A model generated the notes under the pieces. It was not told where the DNA came from and made no database searches. It was given only the letters and a program-made list of their open reading frames with translations. A stretch of 40,557 nt of DNA from Actinomycetota bacterium (GTDB lineage Bacteria; Actinomycetota; Acidimicrobiia; Acidimicrobiales; Ilumatobacteraceae). Position numbers and translations under genes: made by a program. Of the stretch, positions 25,540 to 32,620 are shown in pieces (position 1 is the first letter of the stretch; the number at the start of each line of letters is the position of its first letter). The stretch covers positions 1 to 40,557 of the forward strand of contig WLGW01000009.1 in the NCBI GenBank assembly GCA_009703055.1, given 5' to 3'.

Positions 25540-26228
25540 TTCTTTGTTGTCCACTCACGGTGGCAGTCAAGTACATGTGCACGAAGAGAGTTGGTGTACA
25601 AATCGAGGACTGCTTTCCCATGAGACGCAGTCGCAGTGCTTGCATCGCCAATGATTCCATTTTCAGAAACTGCTTGCACCCCACCTTGACGCATCGCGTC
25701 AACAAGTCCGGCTTCATGTGTCGCACCGCGTGCAATCACATTGCTGCGAACTTCATTGGGTGCGATATGCAATAAAAGAGACGTCTCGGTATGGCCAGCA
25801 TGCATGTCGCCACCGATGTATGACGGCAATGACCAGATGCTGTGTGTGATCTTTTCGTACGCAAGTGCGGATGTGATGGCTGCCAATGCATCTGCATTGC
25901 CTCCATGACCATTGACGATGCAGACTCCCCGTGCCCATGACGCAGATCGACAAATTGCGACAACTGAATCCTTCAATGCCTGTGTGCCTGTGCTGAGAGT
26001 GCCAGGGAAACCGTGATGTTCATCACTTGCAGTGATGGAAAGAGGAGGCGCTGACATCACATTGACAGTGCGGAGGTCTTCGTGACGCAGGACGTCAGAA
26101 ATCACACGAGTGATGATGATGGTGTCGGTATCAAGAGGCAGATGAGGTCCGTGTTGTTCCCATGCACCCAAAGGAAGAAGAAGTATTGGACGTGAGTCAG
26201 CGATTTCGGCAGATGTCGCAGAGCCCAT
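25536..26228 (-). CDS. mftE: MftE: creatininase-family peptidase of mycofactocin synthesis
   Basis: A 230-aa creatininase-fold metalloprotein. Metal-ligand motifs are LPLGAWEQHGPHLPLDTD, VNGHGGN and AGHTETS. MftE cleaves the modified MftA C-terminal Val-Tyr unit from the leader, releasing AHDP. The ATG at 26228 is 13 bp after the plsY stop. A TTG three codons upstream is less likely. It overlaps mftF by 4 bp. Assignment to MftE rather than a generic creatininase rests on the surrounding mft genes. Confidence 0.93.
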   Translation of the reverse strand: MGSATSAEIADSRPILLLPLGAWEQHGPHLPLDTDTIIITRVISDVLRHEDLRTVNVMSAPPLSITASDEHHGFPGTLSTGTQALKDSVVAICRSASWARGVCIVNGHGGNADALAAITSALAYEKITHSIWSLPSYIGGDMHAGHTETSLLLHIAPNEVRSNVIARGATHEAGLVDAMRQGGVQAVSENGIIGDASTATASHGKAVLDLYTNSLRAHVLDCHREWTTKK

Positions 26229-26240
26229 AGAGAACAATCT

Positions 26241-26828
26241 CTACTTCTTGACGTCGAGAGTGTTCTCGCTACCTGACAAAAGGCGCTTGATGTTCGAAAC
26301 ATGTCGAACTTCAATGAAAAGAGCTATCCCGACAAAAGCGAAGACTTCCCATGTCGGCTTCTTGGACAGAGCAATCATGATGATGGGCAAAGGCACAACA
26401 ACGATGGATGCGATGGAAGCCTTCTTTGTCAACTTCATCAGACTGATCCATGTGATGGCACAGATGATCATGAAGAGTGGATGCAATGGCAACAACAGGC
26501 CAGCGCCTGTGGCAACACCCTTGCCGCCCTTGAATTTACGAGTGATAGGGAAGAGGTGTCCGAGAATGGCAAAAGCTCCGCACACGTAGGCAATGGGGCG
26601 ATCACCTAAGAAGATGGCAGCAGGAATGGCTCCCTTTGCAGCATCAATTGCGAAAACAATGGAGCCGTATTTCCAGCCCAAAGCCCGTGCAACGTTGCTT
26701 GCACCAGGGTTACCCGAGCCGAAAGTTGTGATGTCAACGCCTTTGGCGCGAGCAACAACAATGGCACTGGGAATGGTGCCGATGAAGTACGACGCAATTG
26801 CTGCAAGAACAACAACGACTGGACTCAT
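26241..26828 (-). CDS. plsY: PlsY: acyl-phosphate glycerol-3-phosphate acyltransferase
   Basis: A 195-aa polytopic membrane protein with the PlsY motifs YFIGTIPSAIVVAR, the segment GSGNPGASNVAR and KFKGGKGVATGAG. It transfers an acyl group from acyl phosphate to glycerol-3-phosphate, the first step of phospholipid synthesis. The ATG overlaps the mftC stop by 4 bp (ATGA) and the stop is 13 bp before mftE, so this housekeeping gene is fully embedded in the mycofactocin operon. No mft-related function is known for PlsY. Confidence 0.93.
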   Translation of the reverse strand: MSPVVVVLAAIASYFIGTIPSAIVVARAKGVDITTFGSGNPGASNVARALGWKYGSIVFAIDAAKGAIPAAIFLGDRPIAYVCGAFAILGHLFPITRKFKGGKGVATGAGLLLPLHPLFMIICAITWISLMKLTKKASIASIVVVPLPIIMIALSKKPTWEVFAFVGIALFIEVRHVSNIKRLLSGSENTLDVKK

Positions 26829-27940
26829 GAGTTGACCTTGATGCGGGCTGGCTTTGAATGGTCCATGGAAGGACGGGGAAGAAGAGCAACGGGAACTGCA
26901 CCCAACAACTTCTCGCCGTCGCCGCCGACACATTCTGGGTCGGGTCCATCGAGTGGAATGCCTGTGAAGAACTTGGCTGCCATGCAACCGCCTTGGCATG
27001 CGTCAAACGCACCGCACGATGCGCAAGCGCCGGCACTTTGTGGTTCGCGAAGTTCGAGGAACAAATCAGATCCGCGCCAGACCTTGGTAAAGCCGCCATC
27101 ATCCAAAACATTTCCTGCTTTGAAGTCTTCGTGAATCACGAACGGGCATGCATACACATCACCCAGTGGATCAATGAGACACACCACGCGACCTGCTCCA
27201 CACATGTTGAGGCCGGGGAGTGATTCACCGAATGCATTCAGGTGGAAGAAAGAGTCACCAGTGAGAACGTTTTCTCCATGAGCCAACAGCCAGTCATAAA
27301 TCTGCCGTTGTTGTGCGTTGGTGGGGTGCAACTCATTCCACGTGTCGGCGCCACGGCCGGCAGGACGAAGGCGGGTGATGCGCAACTGTGCACCAAACGA
27401 ATCTGCGAGTGCTTTGAACTCATCGAGTTGATCAACGTTGTGACGTGTCACAACAACAGAGATTTTGAATTGACCAAAGCCAGCATCACGAAGATTTTCC
27501 ATTGCAGTAATTGCTGTTGCGTACGATCCTTCGCCGCGCACTGCGTCGTTGACCTCTGCAGTGGTTCCATCAAGACTGATTTGAATGTCGAGATAATCCA
27601 TAGCGGCCAAACGCTCGGCGTTCTTCTTGTCGATAAAGGCACCGTTGGTCGAGAACTTGACGCCAATGCCGTTCGAGATTGAGTGCTCGAGAATCTCAAA
27701 GAAGTCACGACGCACCATAGGCTCGCCGCCACCGATATTGATGTAGAACACCTGCAAGTCACGCAGTTCATCAAGAACTGCTTTTGCCTGCTCTGTTGAC
27801 AATTCACGCTCGTCGCGCTGACCAGAACTGGAGAGGCAGTGGACACATGCAAGGTTGCAGGCGTAGGTGAGTTCCCATGTGAGACAAATTGGGGCATCAA
27901 GCCCTGACTTCATCTGGGTAACGAGGCTTTCAGCGGACAC
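26825..27940 (-). CDS. mftC: MftC: mycofactocin radical SAM maturase
   Basis: A 371-aa radical SAM/SPASM enzyme. The SAM cluster motif is CNLACVHC (Cys28, Cys32, Cys35), followed by INIGGGEPMVRRDFF. A C-terminal SPASM region carries CGAGRVVC, YACPF, CASCGAFDACQGGC and a final Cys in DPECVGG. It decarboxylates and cross-links the C-terminal Val-Tyr of MftA. GTG at 27940 is chosen as start because GGAGA lies 7 nt upstream and the N terminus then aligns with mycobacterial MftC (LDAPICLTWELTYACNLACV). It overlaps mftB by 11 bp. Confidence 0.97.
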   Translation of the reverse strand: MSAESLVTQMKSGLDAPICLTWELTYACNLACVHCLSSSGQRDERELSTEQAKAVLDELRDLQVFYINIGGGEPMVRRDFFEILEHSISNGIGVKFSTNGAFIDKKNAERLAAMDYLDIQISLDGTTAEVNDAVRGEGSYATAITAMENLRDAGFGQFKISVVVTRHNVDQLDEFKALADSFGAQLRITRLRPAGRGADTWNELHPTNAQQRQIYDWLLAHGENVLTGDSFFHLNAFGESLPGLNMCGAGRVVCLIDPLGDVYACPFVIHEDFKAGNVLDDGGFTKVWRGSDLFLELREPQSAGACASCGAFDACQGGCMAAKFFTGIPLDGPDPECVGGDGEKLLGAVPVALLPRPSMDHSKPARIKVNS

Positions 27941-28196
27941 GAATGATCTCCGATGTGGTGAGAGAGGAAAGTGCCTTCACGAAGGAAGGCCAGCGCTGCT
28001 CCTCGACTCCTTCACCTGCGAGTGCATCGCGAAGTGAGGGATACGTGGAGACATTGCGTACCACCCGAACAATGTCGGGATGGCGAAGAAAGACGAGGCG
28101 TCGGTTGCCATAGTGATAGGCGAGCGCCCCGAATGGCTCGGGTCGCAGGGCGACCTGCGGGTGCATCTCGCACGCCGACTCGAGCGTGAGGGTCAT
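27930..28196 (-). CDS. mftB: MftB: mycofactocin precursor-binding chaperone (RRE)
   Basis: An 88-aa PqqD-like RiPP recognition element. The segment HPQVALRPEPFGALAYHYGN is typical of MftB, followed by RRLVFLRHPDIVRVV. It binds the MftA leader and presents it to MftC. The start is the ATG giving MTLTLESACEM, 19 nt after the mftA stop. The frame is open further upstream but would run through mftA. The gap to mftA holds a perfect hairpin. Confidence 0.93.
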   Translation of the reverse strand: MTLTLESACEMHPQVALRPEPFGALAYHYGNRRLVFLRHPDIVRVVRNVSTYPSLRDALAGEGVEEQRWPSFVKALSSLTTSEIIRVR

Positions 28197-28201
28197 AACG
28201 G

Positions 28202-28219
28202 CTGAGCCTGAGGGCTCAG
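28202..28219 (-). promoter_or_regulatory. Intercistronic hairpin between mftA and mftB
   Basis: CTGAGCC-TGAG-GGCTCAG: a perfect 7-bp stem with a 4-nt loop. It contains the mftA stop codon (28216-28218) and ends 5 nt before the mftB start. No U tract follows, so it is not a standard terminator. It could stabilise the mftA message or lower mftB translation. Confidence 0.6.
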
Positions 28220-28335
28220 TAGACACCGCACATGCCATCAATGGAGATTTCCTCAACAAGGAGCTCTTCAGTGACGACTGCTTCGGTGGCTTCGACCTGC
28301 TCGGCGACTGGGGTCTGTGGGGTGTCTTGTTCCAT
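28216..28335 (-). CDS. mftA: MftA: mycofactocin precursor peptide
   Basis: A 39-aa peptide starting MEQDTPQTP and ending EEISIDGMCGVY. The Ile-Asp-Gly-Met-Cys-Gly-Val-Tyr tail is the invariant MftA core, whose Val-Tyr becomes the redox cofactor. The acidic N-terminal leader is normal for the family. It is the first gene of the mft operon. TACTCT lies 7 nt before the ATG with no good Shine-Dalgarno site, suggesting a leaderless mRNA. Confidence 0.97.
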   Translation of the reverse strand: MEQDTPQTPVAEQVEATEAVVTEELLVEEISIDGMCGVY

Positions 28336-28342
28336 GCCTATG

Positions 28343-28348
28343 AGAGTA
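28343..28348 (-). promoter_or_regulatory. mftA: Candidate leaderless -10 (TACTCT) of the mft operon
   Basis: On the minus strand TACTCT is followed by CATAGGC (7 nt) and the mftA ATG. The inverted repeat at 28357-28384 lies immediately upstream, where the -35 region would be. Confidence 0.5.
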
Positions 28349-28356
28349 CCCCCGCC

Positions 28357-28384
28357 AGGCCCCACTAGAGAAGGTTGGGGGCCT
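28357..28384. promoter_or_regulatory. Inverted repeat AGGCCCC-N14-GGGGCCT (candidate operator)
   Basis: Perfect 7-bp arms (28357-28363 and 28378-28384) in the 111-bp region between divergent mftA and the first alcohol dehydrogenase gene, covering the expected -35 region of mftA. It is a candidate repressor site for the mft operon. Confidence 0.45.
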
Positions 28385-28405
28385 GTGAGTAATCTTCAAG
28401 GACAC

Positions 28406-28426
28406 CAGTTGGGCCTCGTCCAACTG
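28406..28426. promoter_or_regulatory. Inverted repeat CAGTTGG-N7-CCAACTG (candidate operator)
   Basis: Perfect 7-bp arms and a 7-nt spacer, ending 20 bp before the first alcohol dehydrogenase ATG and just upstream of its Shine-Dalgarno AAAGGGG. Length and symmetry fit a TetR-type operator. An mRNA leader hairpin is the alternative. Confidence 0.5.
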
Positions 28427-28446
28427 ACCGAACCAAAGGGGACGTC

Positions 28447-29562
28447 ATGAAGACGAAGGCAGCAGTGCTCTGGGAAGTTAATGCTCCATGGAGCGTCGAA
28501 GAGATCGAGCTTGATGCTCCTGGTCCAGGCGAAGTTCTGGTCAAGATTGCCGCATCAGGCATGTGCCACTCAGATGAGCACCTCACAACAGGTGACCTTC
28601 CATTCGCACTGCCCATCGTGGGCGGCCACGAAGGCGCCGGCGTTGTGGAGCAGGTCGGCGAAGGCGTCAGCTGGATTGCCCCTGGCGATCACGTGGTGTT
28701 CGGTTTCATCCCATCATGTGGACGTTGCCCAAGCTGCTCCACCGGTCATCAGAACTTGTGCGACCTCGGTGCGCTCATGGGACTTGGTCTTCAGATTTCT
28801 GACGGAACCTCACGTCACCACGCACAAGGCAAAGACCTCACACTCATGTGCATGCTCGGAACCTTTGCGCATCACACAGTGGTGAACGAAGCATCGTGCA
28901 TCAAGATCGAAAAAGATGTTCCTCTCGACAAGGCATGCTTGCTCGGTTGCGGTGTTGTCACCGGTTGGGGTTCAGCTGTGTATGCAGCAGATGTTGCTCC
29001 TGGTGACACTGTTGTGGTTGTCGGCGTGGGCGGTATCGGTGCAAACGCAATTCAGGGCGCAAAGCTCGCTGGTGCAAAGCGCATCGTCGCCATCGACCCT
29101 GTCGAGTTCAAGCGCGAAAAGGCAATGGAATTCGGCGCAACTCACACAGTCAGCTCAATGGCTGAGGCATTGCCGTTCTTGCAAGAACTCACATGGGGAA
29201 CCATGGCAAACAAGGTCATTTTGACAATGGGTGTGGGCGATGGTCAGCTCATGGGTGAAGCAATGGCACTTGCTGCAAAGCGTGGTCGCGTTGTTGTCAC
29301 CAACATTCACCCTGCTTTTGAAATGGGTGGAGCGAACATGAGCCTTCTTGATCTCACATTGATGGAGAAGCAAGTTGTTGGTTCTTTGTTCGGTTCGGGT
29401 AACCCACGTGCCGACATTCCGAAGCTTCTTGGCATGTACCGCGAAGGTCAACTTGATCTCGACGGCTTGGTGACAAACACCTACACGCTTGATGACATCA
29501 ACCAGGGATACCAAGACATGCGTGATGGCAAGAACATCCGCGGCGTTCTCGTTTACGAATAA
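28447..29562 (+). CDS. NDMA/mycofactocin-type zinc alcohol dehydrogenase (copy 1)
   Basis: A 371-aa class III-like zinc alcohol dehydrogenase. Catalytic-zinc segment GMCHSDEH and GGHEGAGVVE; structural-zinc cysteines in CGRCPSCSTGHQNLC; NAD-binding VVGVGGIGANAIQGAKLAGAK. The sequence type (FKREKAMEFGATHT, and LTWGTMANKVILTMGV) is that of the NDMA-dependent (Rxyl_3153-like) dehydrogenases, which keep NAD(H) bound and need mycofactocin as external electron acceptor. It is divergent from mftA with a shared control region. Shine-Dalgarno AAAGGGG lies about 6 nt before the ATG. Confidence 0.93.
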   Translation: MKTKAAVLWEVNAPWSVEEIELDAPGPGEVLVKIAASGMCHSDEHLTTGDLPFALPIVGGHEGAGVVEQVGEGVSWIAPGDHVVFGFIPSCGRCPSCSTGHQNLCDLGALMGLGLQISDGTSRHHAQGKDLTLMCMLGTFAHHTVVNEASCIKIEKDVPLDKACLLGCGVVTGWGSAVYAADVAPGDTVVVVGVGGIGANAIQGAKLAGAKRIVAIDPVEFKREKAMEFGATHTVSSMAEALPFLQELTWGTMANKVILTMGVGDGQLMGEAMALAAKRGRVVVTNIHPAFEMGGANMSLLDLTLMEKQVVGSLFGSGNPRADIPKLLGMYREGQLDLDGLVTNTYTLDDINQGYQDMRDGKNIRGVLVYE

Positions 29563-29594
29563 ATCAACCGCTTAGAAAACTTTCAGGGGGAATC

Positions 29595-30746
29595 ATGAAA
29601 TCACGTGCTGCTGTTTTGTACGGAATGGATCAGCCATGGGTCGTCGAAGAGATTGAAGTCGACGAACCAAAGGCGAATGAAGTTCTCGTCAACTGGAAAG
29701 TCTCCGGTATGTGCCACTCAGACGAGCACTTCGTCACGGGTGACATGGTTCCTCCGAAGGAACTCCTTGCCATGATGGGCGTGGATGATTTCTTCCCATT
29801 CATCGGCGGTCACGAAGGTGCTGGCGTTGTAGTGAAGTGTGGCCCTGGCGTCACGACATTGCAGCCCGGCGACCATGTGTCAGCCAGCTTCGTCCCATCC
29901 TGTGGGCGTTGCCGTTATTGCTCCACAGGGCGTCAAAACCTCTGCAATCTGGGCGCAGGAACCCTCACGGGCGGCATGATCACTGATGGCACCCACCGTC
30001 ACCATGTCAAAGATGGTCGCCCCGTGAAGTTGATGGCCAAGTTGGGCACATTCTCTGAATACGCAACAGTGGCAGAGGCATCACTCATCAAGGTGGAGAA
30101 AGATCTTCCCCTCGATGCAGTCGCATTGGTGTCATGCGGTGTTGCAACGGGTTGGGGCTCAGCCACCAACCGCGCCGACACGCAACCTGGCGACACTGTT
30201 GTCGTCGTTGGCATCGGTGGCATTGGCATTAACGCCGTTCAAGGTGCTCGCATGGCTGGCGCCAAGCGCATCATCGCAATTGACCCTGTGGAGTTCAAGC
30301 GCGAGAAGGCAATGGAGTTCGGTGCAACGCATACGTTCTCATCGATGGCCGAAGCGATTCCTCATATCAATGAATTGACATGGGGTGAGATGGCCGACCG
30401 CGTCATCATGACCCCCGGCGTGTTGCACGGCAACATGATGGGCGAGGGTATGGCAATGGTTGGCAAGGGTGGTACATGTGTTGTCACTGCAATCTCGCCC
30501 ATGCATGAGACAAGTGCAGACATCAACCTCTTCCAGTTGGCAATGTGGAACAAAGAAGTCAAGGGAACCATCTTTGGCAGCTTGAACCCACGTGCAGACA
30601 TTCCAAAACTTCTCGACATGTATCGCGTTGGTGACCTCAAACTTGATGAACTGATTACAAAGCGGTACACGCTTGATCAAATCAACGAGGGCTACCAGGC
30701 AATGCGTGACGGCGAAAACATTCGCGGCGTCATTGTCAATGACTAG
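29595..30746 (+). CDS. NDMA/mycofactocin-type zinc alcohol dehydrogenase (copy 2)
   Basis: A 383-aa paralogue of the preceding gene with the same zinc and NAD motifs (GMCHSDEH, CGRCRYCSTGRQNLC, VVGIGGIGINAVQGARMAGAK) and near-identical segments such as AIDPVEFKREKAMEFGATHT. It has an insertion of about 8 residues after the first zinc segment (PPKELLAMMGVDDF), which should reshape the substrate pocket. Shine-Dalgarno AGGGGG lies 5 nt before the ATG. It overlaps the MoxR gene by 8 bp (ATGACTAG), linking dehydrogenase and AAA-ATPase translation. Confidence 0.93.
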   Translation: MKSRAAVLYGMDQPWVVEEIEVDEPKANEVLVNWKVSGMCHSDEHFVTGDMVPPKELLAMMGVDDFFPFIGGHEGAGVVVKCGPGVTTLQPGDHVSASFVPSCGRCRYCSTGRQNLCNLGAGTLTGGMITDGTHRHHVKDGRPVKLMAKLGTFSEYATVAEASLIKVEKDLPLDAVALVSCGVATGWGSATNRADTQPGDTVVVVGIGGIGINAVQGARMAGAKRIIAIDPVEFKREKAMEFGATHTFSSMAEAIPHINELTWGEMADRVIMTPGVLHGNMMGEGMAMVGKGGTCVVTAISPMHETSADINLFQLAMWNKEVKGTIFGSLNPRADIPKLLDMYRVGDLKLDELITKRYTLDQINEGYQAMRDGENIRGVIVND

Positions 30747-31668
30747 CGCTGCCTCTCTACGGAACACGCTCTCATCACAAGTGGTGGGGCGAACTCGTGA
30801 ACTTGAATTAGTTCTTGCGGCGTTAGCTGCTGATCGTCACGTGTTGTTAGAAGGTCCTCCGGGCACTGGTAAATCAACGTTGTTGCGTGCAGTTGCTCAA
30901 GGACTTGGCATCGGATTCGAGTTTGTCGAAGGCAATGCCGAGTTAACACCTGCACGTTTGGTGGGTCACTTCGACCCCGCACGAGTTCTGAATGAGGGCT
31001 ACGACCCATCGGTGTTTGTAGATGGACCCTTGGTCTCTGCGATGCGCGATGGTTCTTTGTTGTATGTCGAAGAGATCAATCGCATTCCCGAAGAAACACT
31101 CAACGTTCTCATCACTGTGATGAGTGAAGCTGAATTGAATGTTCCACGTTTGGGTCGCATTGCTGCTTCACCTGGCTTTCGGTTAGTTGCTGCAATGAAC
31201 CCATTCGATGCAGTGGGTACAGCACGCATCTCTGGTGCCGTGTACGACCGTGTGTGTCGTGTTGCGATGTCGTATCAATCTGCTGAAGAAGAACAAGCAA
31301 TTGTTCGCCGAAATACCGAAGGGTCTTTAGTGACCGATGCATGGCTTACAAAGGCCGTAGAAGTCGTACGACGCACTCGTCAGCACCCTGACCTGCGTGT
31401 GGGCTCATCTGTTCGTGGCGCCGTTGACTTCGCAAAAGTGGCGGTTTCATTGGCTGAATTGCGCGAATCCACTGTTGATCAACCAAGTGTCGGTGTTGAC
31501 GCCGCACTGGTTGCATTGTCAGGGCGCGTGCGTGTGCGCGAAGGTGGCGTGCGTACATCTGAAGAAATCGTGACGGAAATTTGGCAAGACGTTTTTGGCC
31601 GTGTTGAGGGAGACCCTGGCGAGGGAAAAGCTGGAGCCCCGATGAACCGGGGCACGACCTCCCTCTAA
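30739..31668 (+). CDS. MoxR-family AAA+ ATPase
   Basis: A 309-aa MoxR-type ATPase. Walker A is EGPPGTGKST (residues 38-47), Walker B is LLYVEEIN (107-114) and sensor 1 is VAAMNPFD. A lid domain follows (ALSGRVRVREGGVRTSEEIV). MoxR ATPases work with VWA proteins to assemble or activate enzymes, classically methanol dehydrogenase. Here the gene overlaps an alcohol dehydrogenase by 8 bp and is followed by a VWA gene, so a chaperone role for the dehydrogenases is inferred. The last 12 residues (after Lys297) are read after a candidate -1 frameshift site and differ from the fused product. Confidence 0.93.
   Translation: MTSAASLRNTLSSQVVGRTRELELVLAALAADRHVLLEGPPGTGKSTLLRAVAQGLGIGFEFVEGNAELTPARLVGHFDPARVLNEGYDPSVFVDGPLVSAMRDGSLLYVEEINRIPEETLNVLITVMSEAELNVPRLGRIAASPGFRLVAAMNPFDAVGTARISGAVYDRVCRVAMSYQSAEEEQAIVRRNTEGSLVTDAWLTKAVEVVRRTRQHPDLRVGSSVRGAVDFAKVAVSLAELRESTVDQPSVGVDAALVALSGRVRVREGGVRTSEEIVTEIWQDVFGRVEGDPGEGKAGAPMNRGTTSL
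31607..31653 (+). promoter_or_regulatory. Candidate programmed -1 ribosomal frameshift site (MoxR to VWA)
   Basis: Three elements occur in the classic order: SD-like AGGGAG (31607-31612), a 10-nt gap, the slippery heptamer G-GGA-AAA (31623-31629) in the MoxR zero frame (codons GGA, AAA), a 6-nt gap, and a perfect 6-bp GC stem GCCCCG/CGGGGC with a 6-nt loop (31636-31653). After slippage, reading continues at 31629 in the VWA frame with no stop until 32594. The unshifted frame stops at 31668. The -1 frame is closed upstream by TGA at 31605. Confidence 0.6.
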
Positions 31669-32594
31669 CAAAGGAAGGCGAAGCCGCCGACCAGGCAGTT
31701 GCAGATGCGGGCAAGCGCACCACGTCACGTCGCGATCTGTCGCGCAACAACAACTTTGAACAGATTTCTCCGGAAGTAGGAGAACTCGATGAGTATGCCG
31801 TTGATGAAGCTATGCAAAACAGCCCCGACGAAATTTTGGGATTACTCGCAGATCTCACGGGTGCCACTGACCCGAAGTTGCGTGAGTTAGCAAAGCGTCT
31901 CGCCGGCAGATTGATGTTGGATCTAGGTGCGCGCGGACGTGCTCGCCCACGCGGCATCGGCAAGATGGTGGAACAGGCATACAGTCCAGAGGCTGGTGAC
32001 ATAGACATCGATGCGAGTCTTGAAGCAATCAGTGAATCGCGTCGTGGGCATGCCATTGATCCTGATCGTTTGCGTGTGCGCGGATGGCGTAAGCCGGGCA
32101 CTGCCTTTTGTCTACTGCTCGATCGCAGTGGCTCTATGGGTGGTCAGCCATTGGCGACGAATGCCGTGGCAACTGCATCGATTGCAAGTCGTAATCCTGA
32201 GGACTACAGCGTGATTGCATTTGGGAAAGATGTCGTCGTGACAAAGAGTCAGGATGTGCCGAAGTCGAGTGAGCGTGTGATTAACGATGTCCTCACACTG
32301 CGTGGGCATGGCACAACCGACCTCGCAGGAGCATTGTTGGCTGCACGTCAACAGTTGTCGCGATCACGTGCAGGTCGTCGCATCACGATTCTTTTGTCTG
32401 ATTGCCGAGCAACCGTAGAAGGCGATGCTGAGATGGCGGCCCATGGCATGGAAGAACTGATTGTGATTGCTCCTCGCGATGATCATGATGAAGCGCGTGC
32501 GTTTGCCAACAGAGTGGGGGCGCGTTTGGCTCTTGTGGGTGGACCCAGCGAGATTCCTGAAGTTATTGCGTTTGCGTTGGAAGCGAGCGCGTAA
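31629..32594 (+). CDS. VWA-domain MoxR partner, probably expressed by frameshift
   Basis: The open frame from the slippery site gives 321 codons. The conventional alternative is the ATG at 31812 (260 aa). The stretch before that ATG reads like real protein (fragment TTSRRDLSRNNNFEQISPE, then VGELDEYAVDE) and continues smoothly into LADLTGATDPKLRELAKRLAGRLMLDLGARGRAR. It lacks ATG, GTG and TTG, and only a CTG at 31737 is available. The VWA domain carries the MIDAS motif DRSGSMGG, GHGTTDLAGALL and LSDCRAT. If frameshifted, the product is a MoxR-VWA fusion of about 618 aa. Otherwise an indel or a non-canonical start must be assumed. It should bind a target enzyme for the MoxR ATPase. Confidence 0.8.
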   Translation, partial: SWSPDEPGHDLPLTKEGEAADQAVADAGKRTTSRRDLSRNNNFEQISPEVGELDEYAVDEAMQNSPDEILGLLADLTGATDPKLRELAKRLAGRLMLDLGARGRARPRGIGKMVEQAYSPEAGDIDIDASLEAISESRRGHAIDPDRLRVRGWRKPGTAFCLLLDRSGSMGGQPLATNAVATASIASRNPEDYSVIAFGKDVVVTKSQDVPKSSERVINDVLTLRGHGTTDLAGALLAARQQLSRSRAGRRITILLSDCRATVEGDAEMAAHGMEELIVIAPRDDHDEARAFANRVGARLALVGGPSEIPEVIAFALEASA

Positions 32595-32604
32595 ACCCCG
32601 TCGT

Positions 32605-32620
32605 TACTGACGAATCAGTA
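32605..32620. terminator. Small hairpin between convergent VWA and LCP genes
   Basis: TACTGA-CGAA-TCAGTA: a perfect 6-bp stem with a CGAA tetraloop in the 20-bp convergent gap, reaching into the last codons of the LCP gene. It has no U tract and is AT-rich, so any terminator function is weakly supported. Confidence 0.3.

Noticed and set aside
26829-26999. N-terminal extension of PlsY upstream of 26828
   Set aside because: The extension is Arg/Ser/His-rich, runs antiparallel to no family feature and lies wholly inside mftC coding DNA; PlsY length is right from 26828.
28202-28219. The mftA-mftB hairpin as a rho-independent terminator
   Set aside because: The sequence after the stem on the minus strand is CCGTTATGACC, with no U tract, and mftB starts at once.
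24160-28335. mftD or mftG within the operon
   Set aside because: Every frame between 23207 and 28335 is accounted for; no FMN alpha-hydroxyacid dehydrogenase or GMC oxidoreductase motifs were seen.
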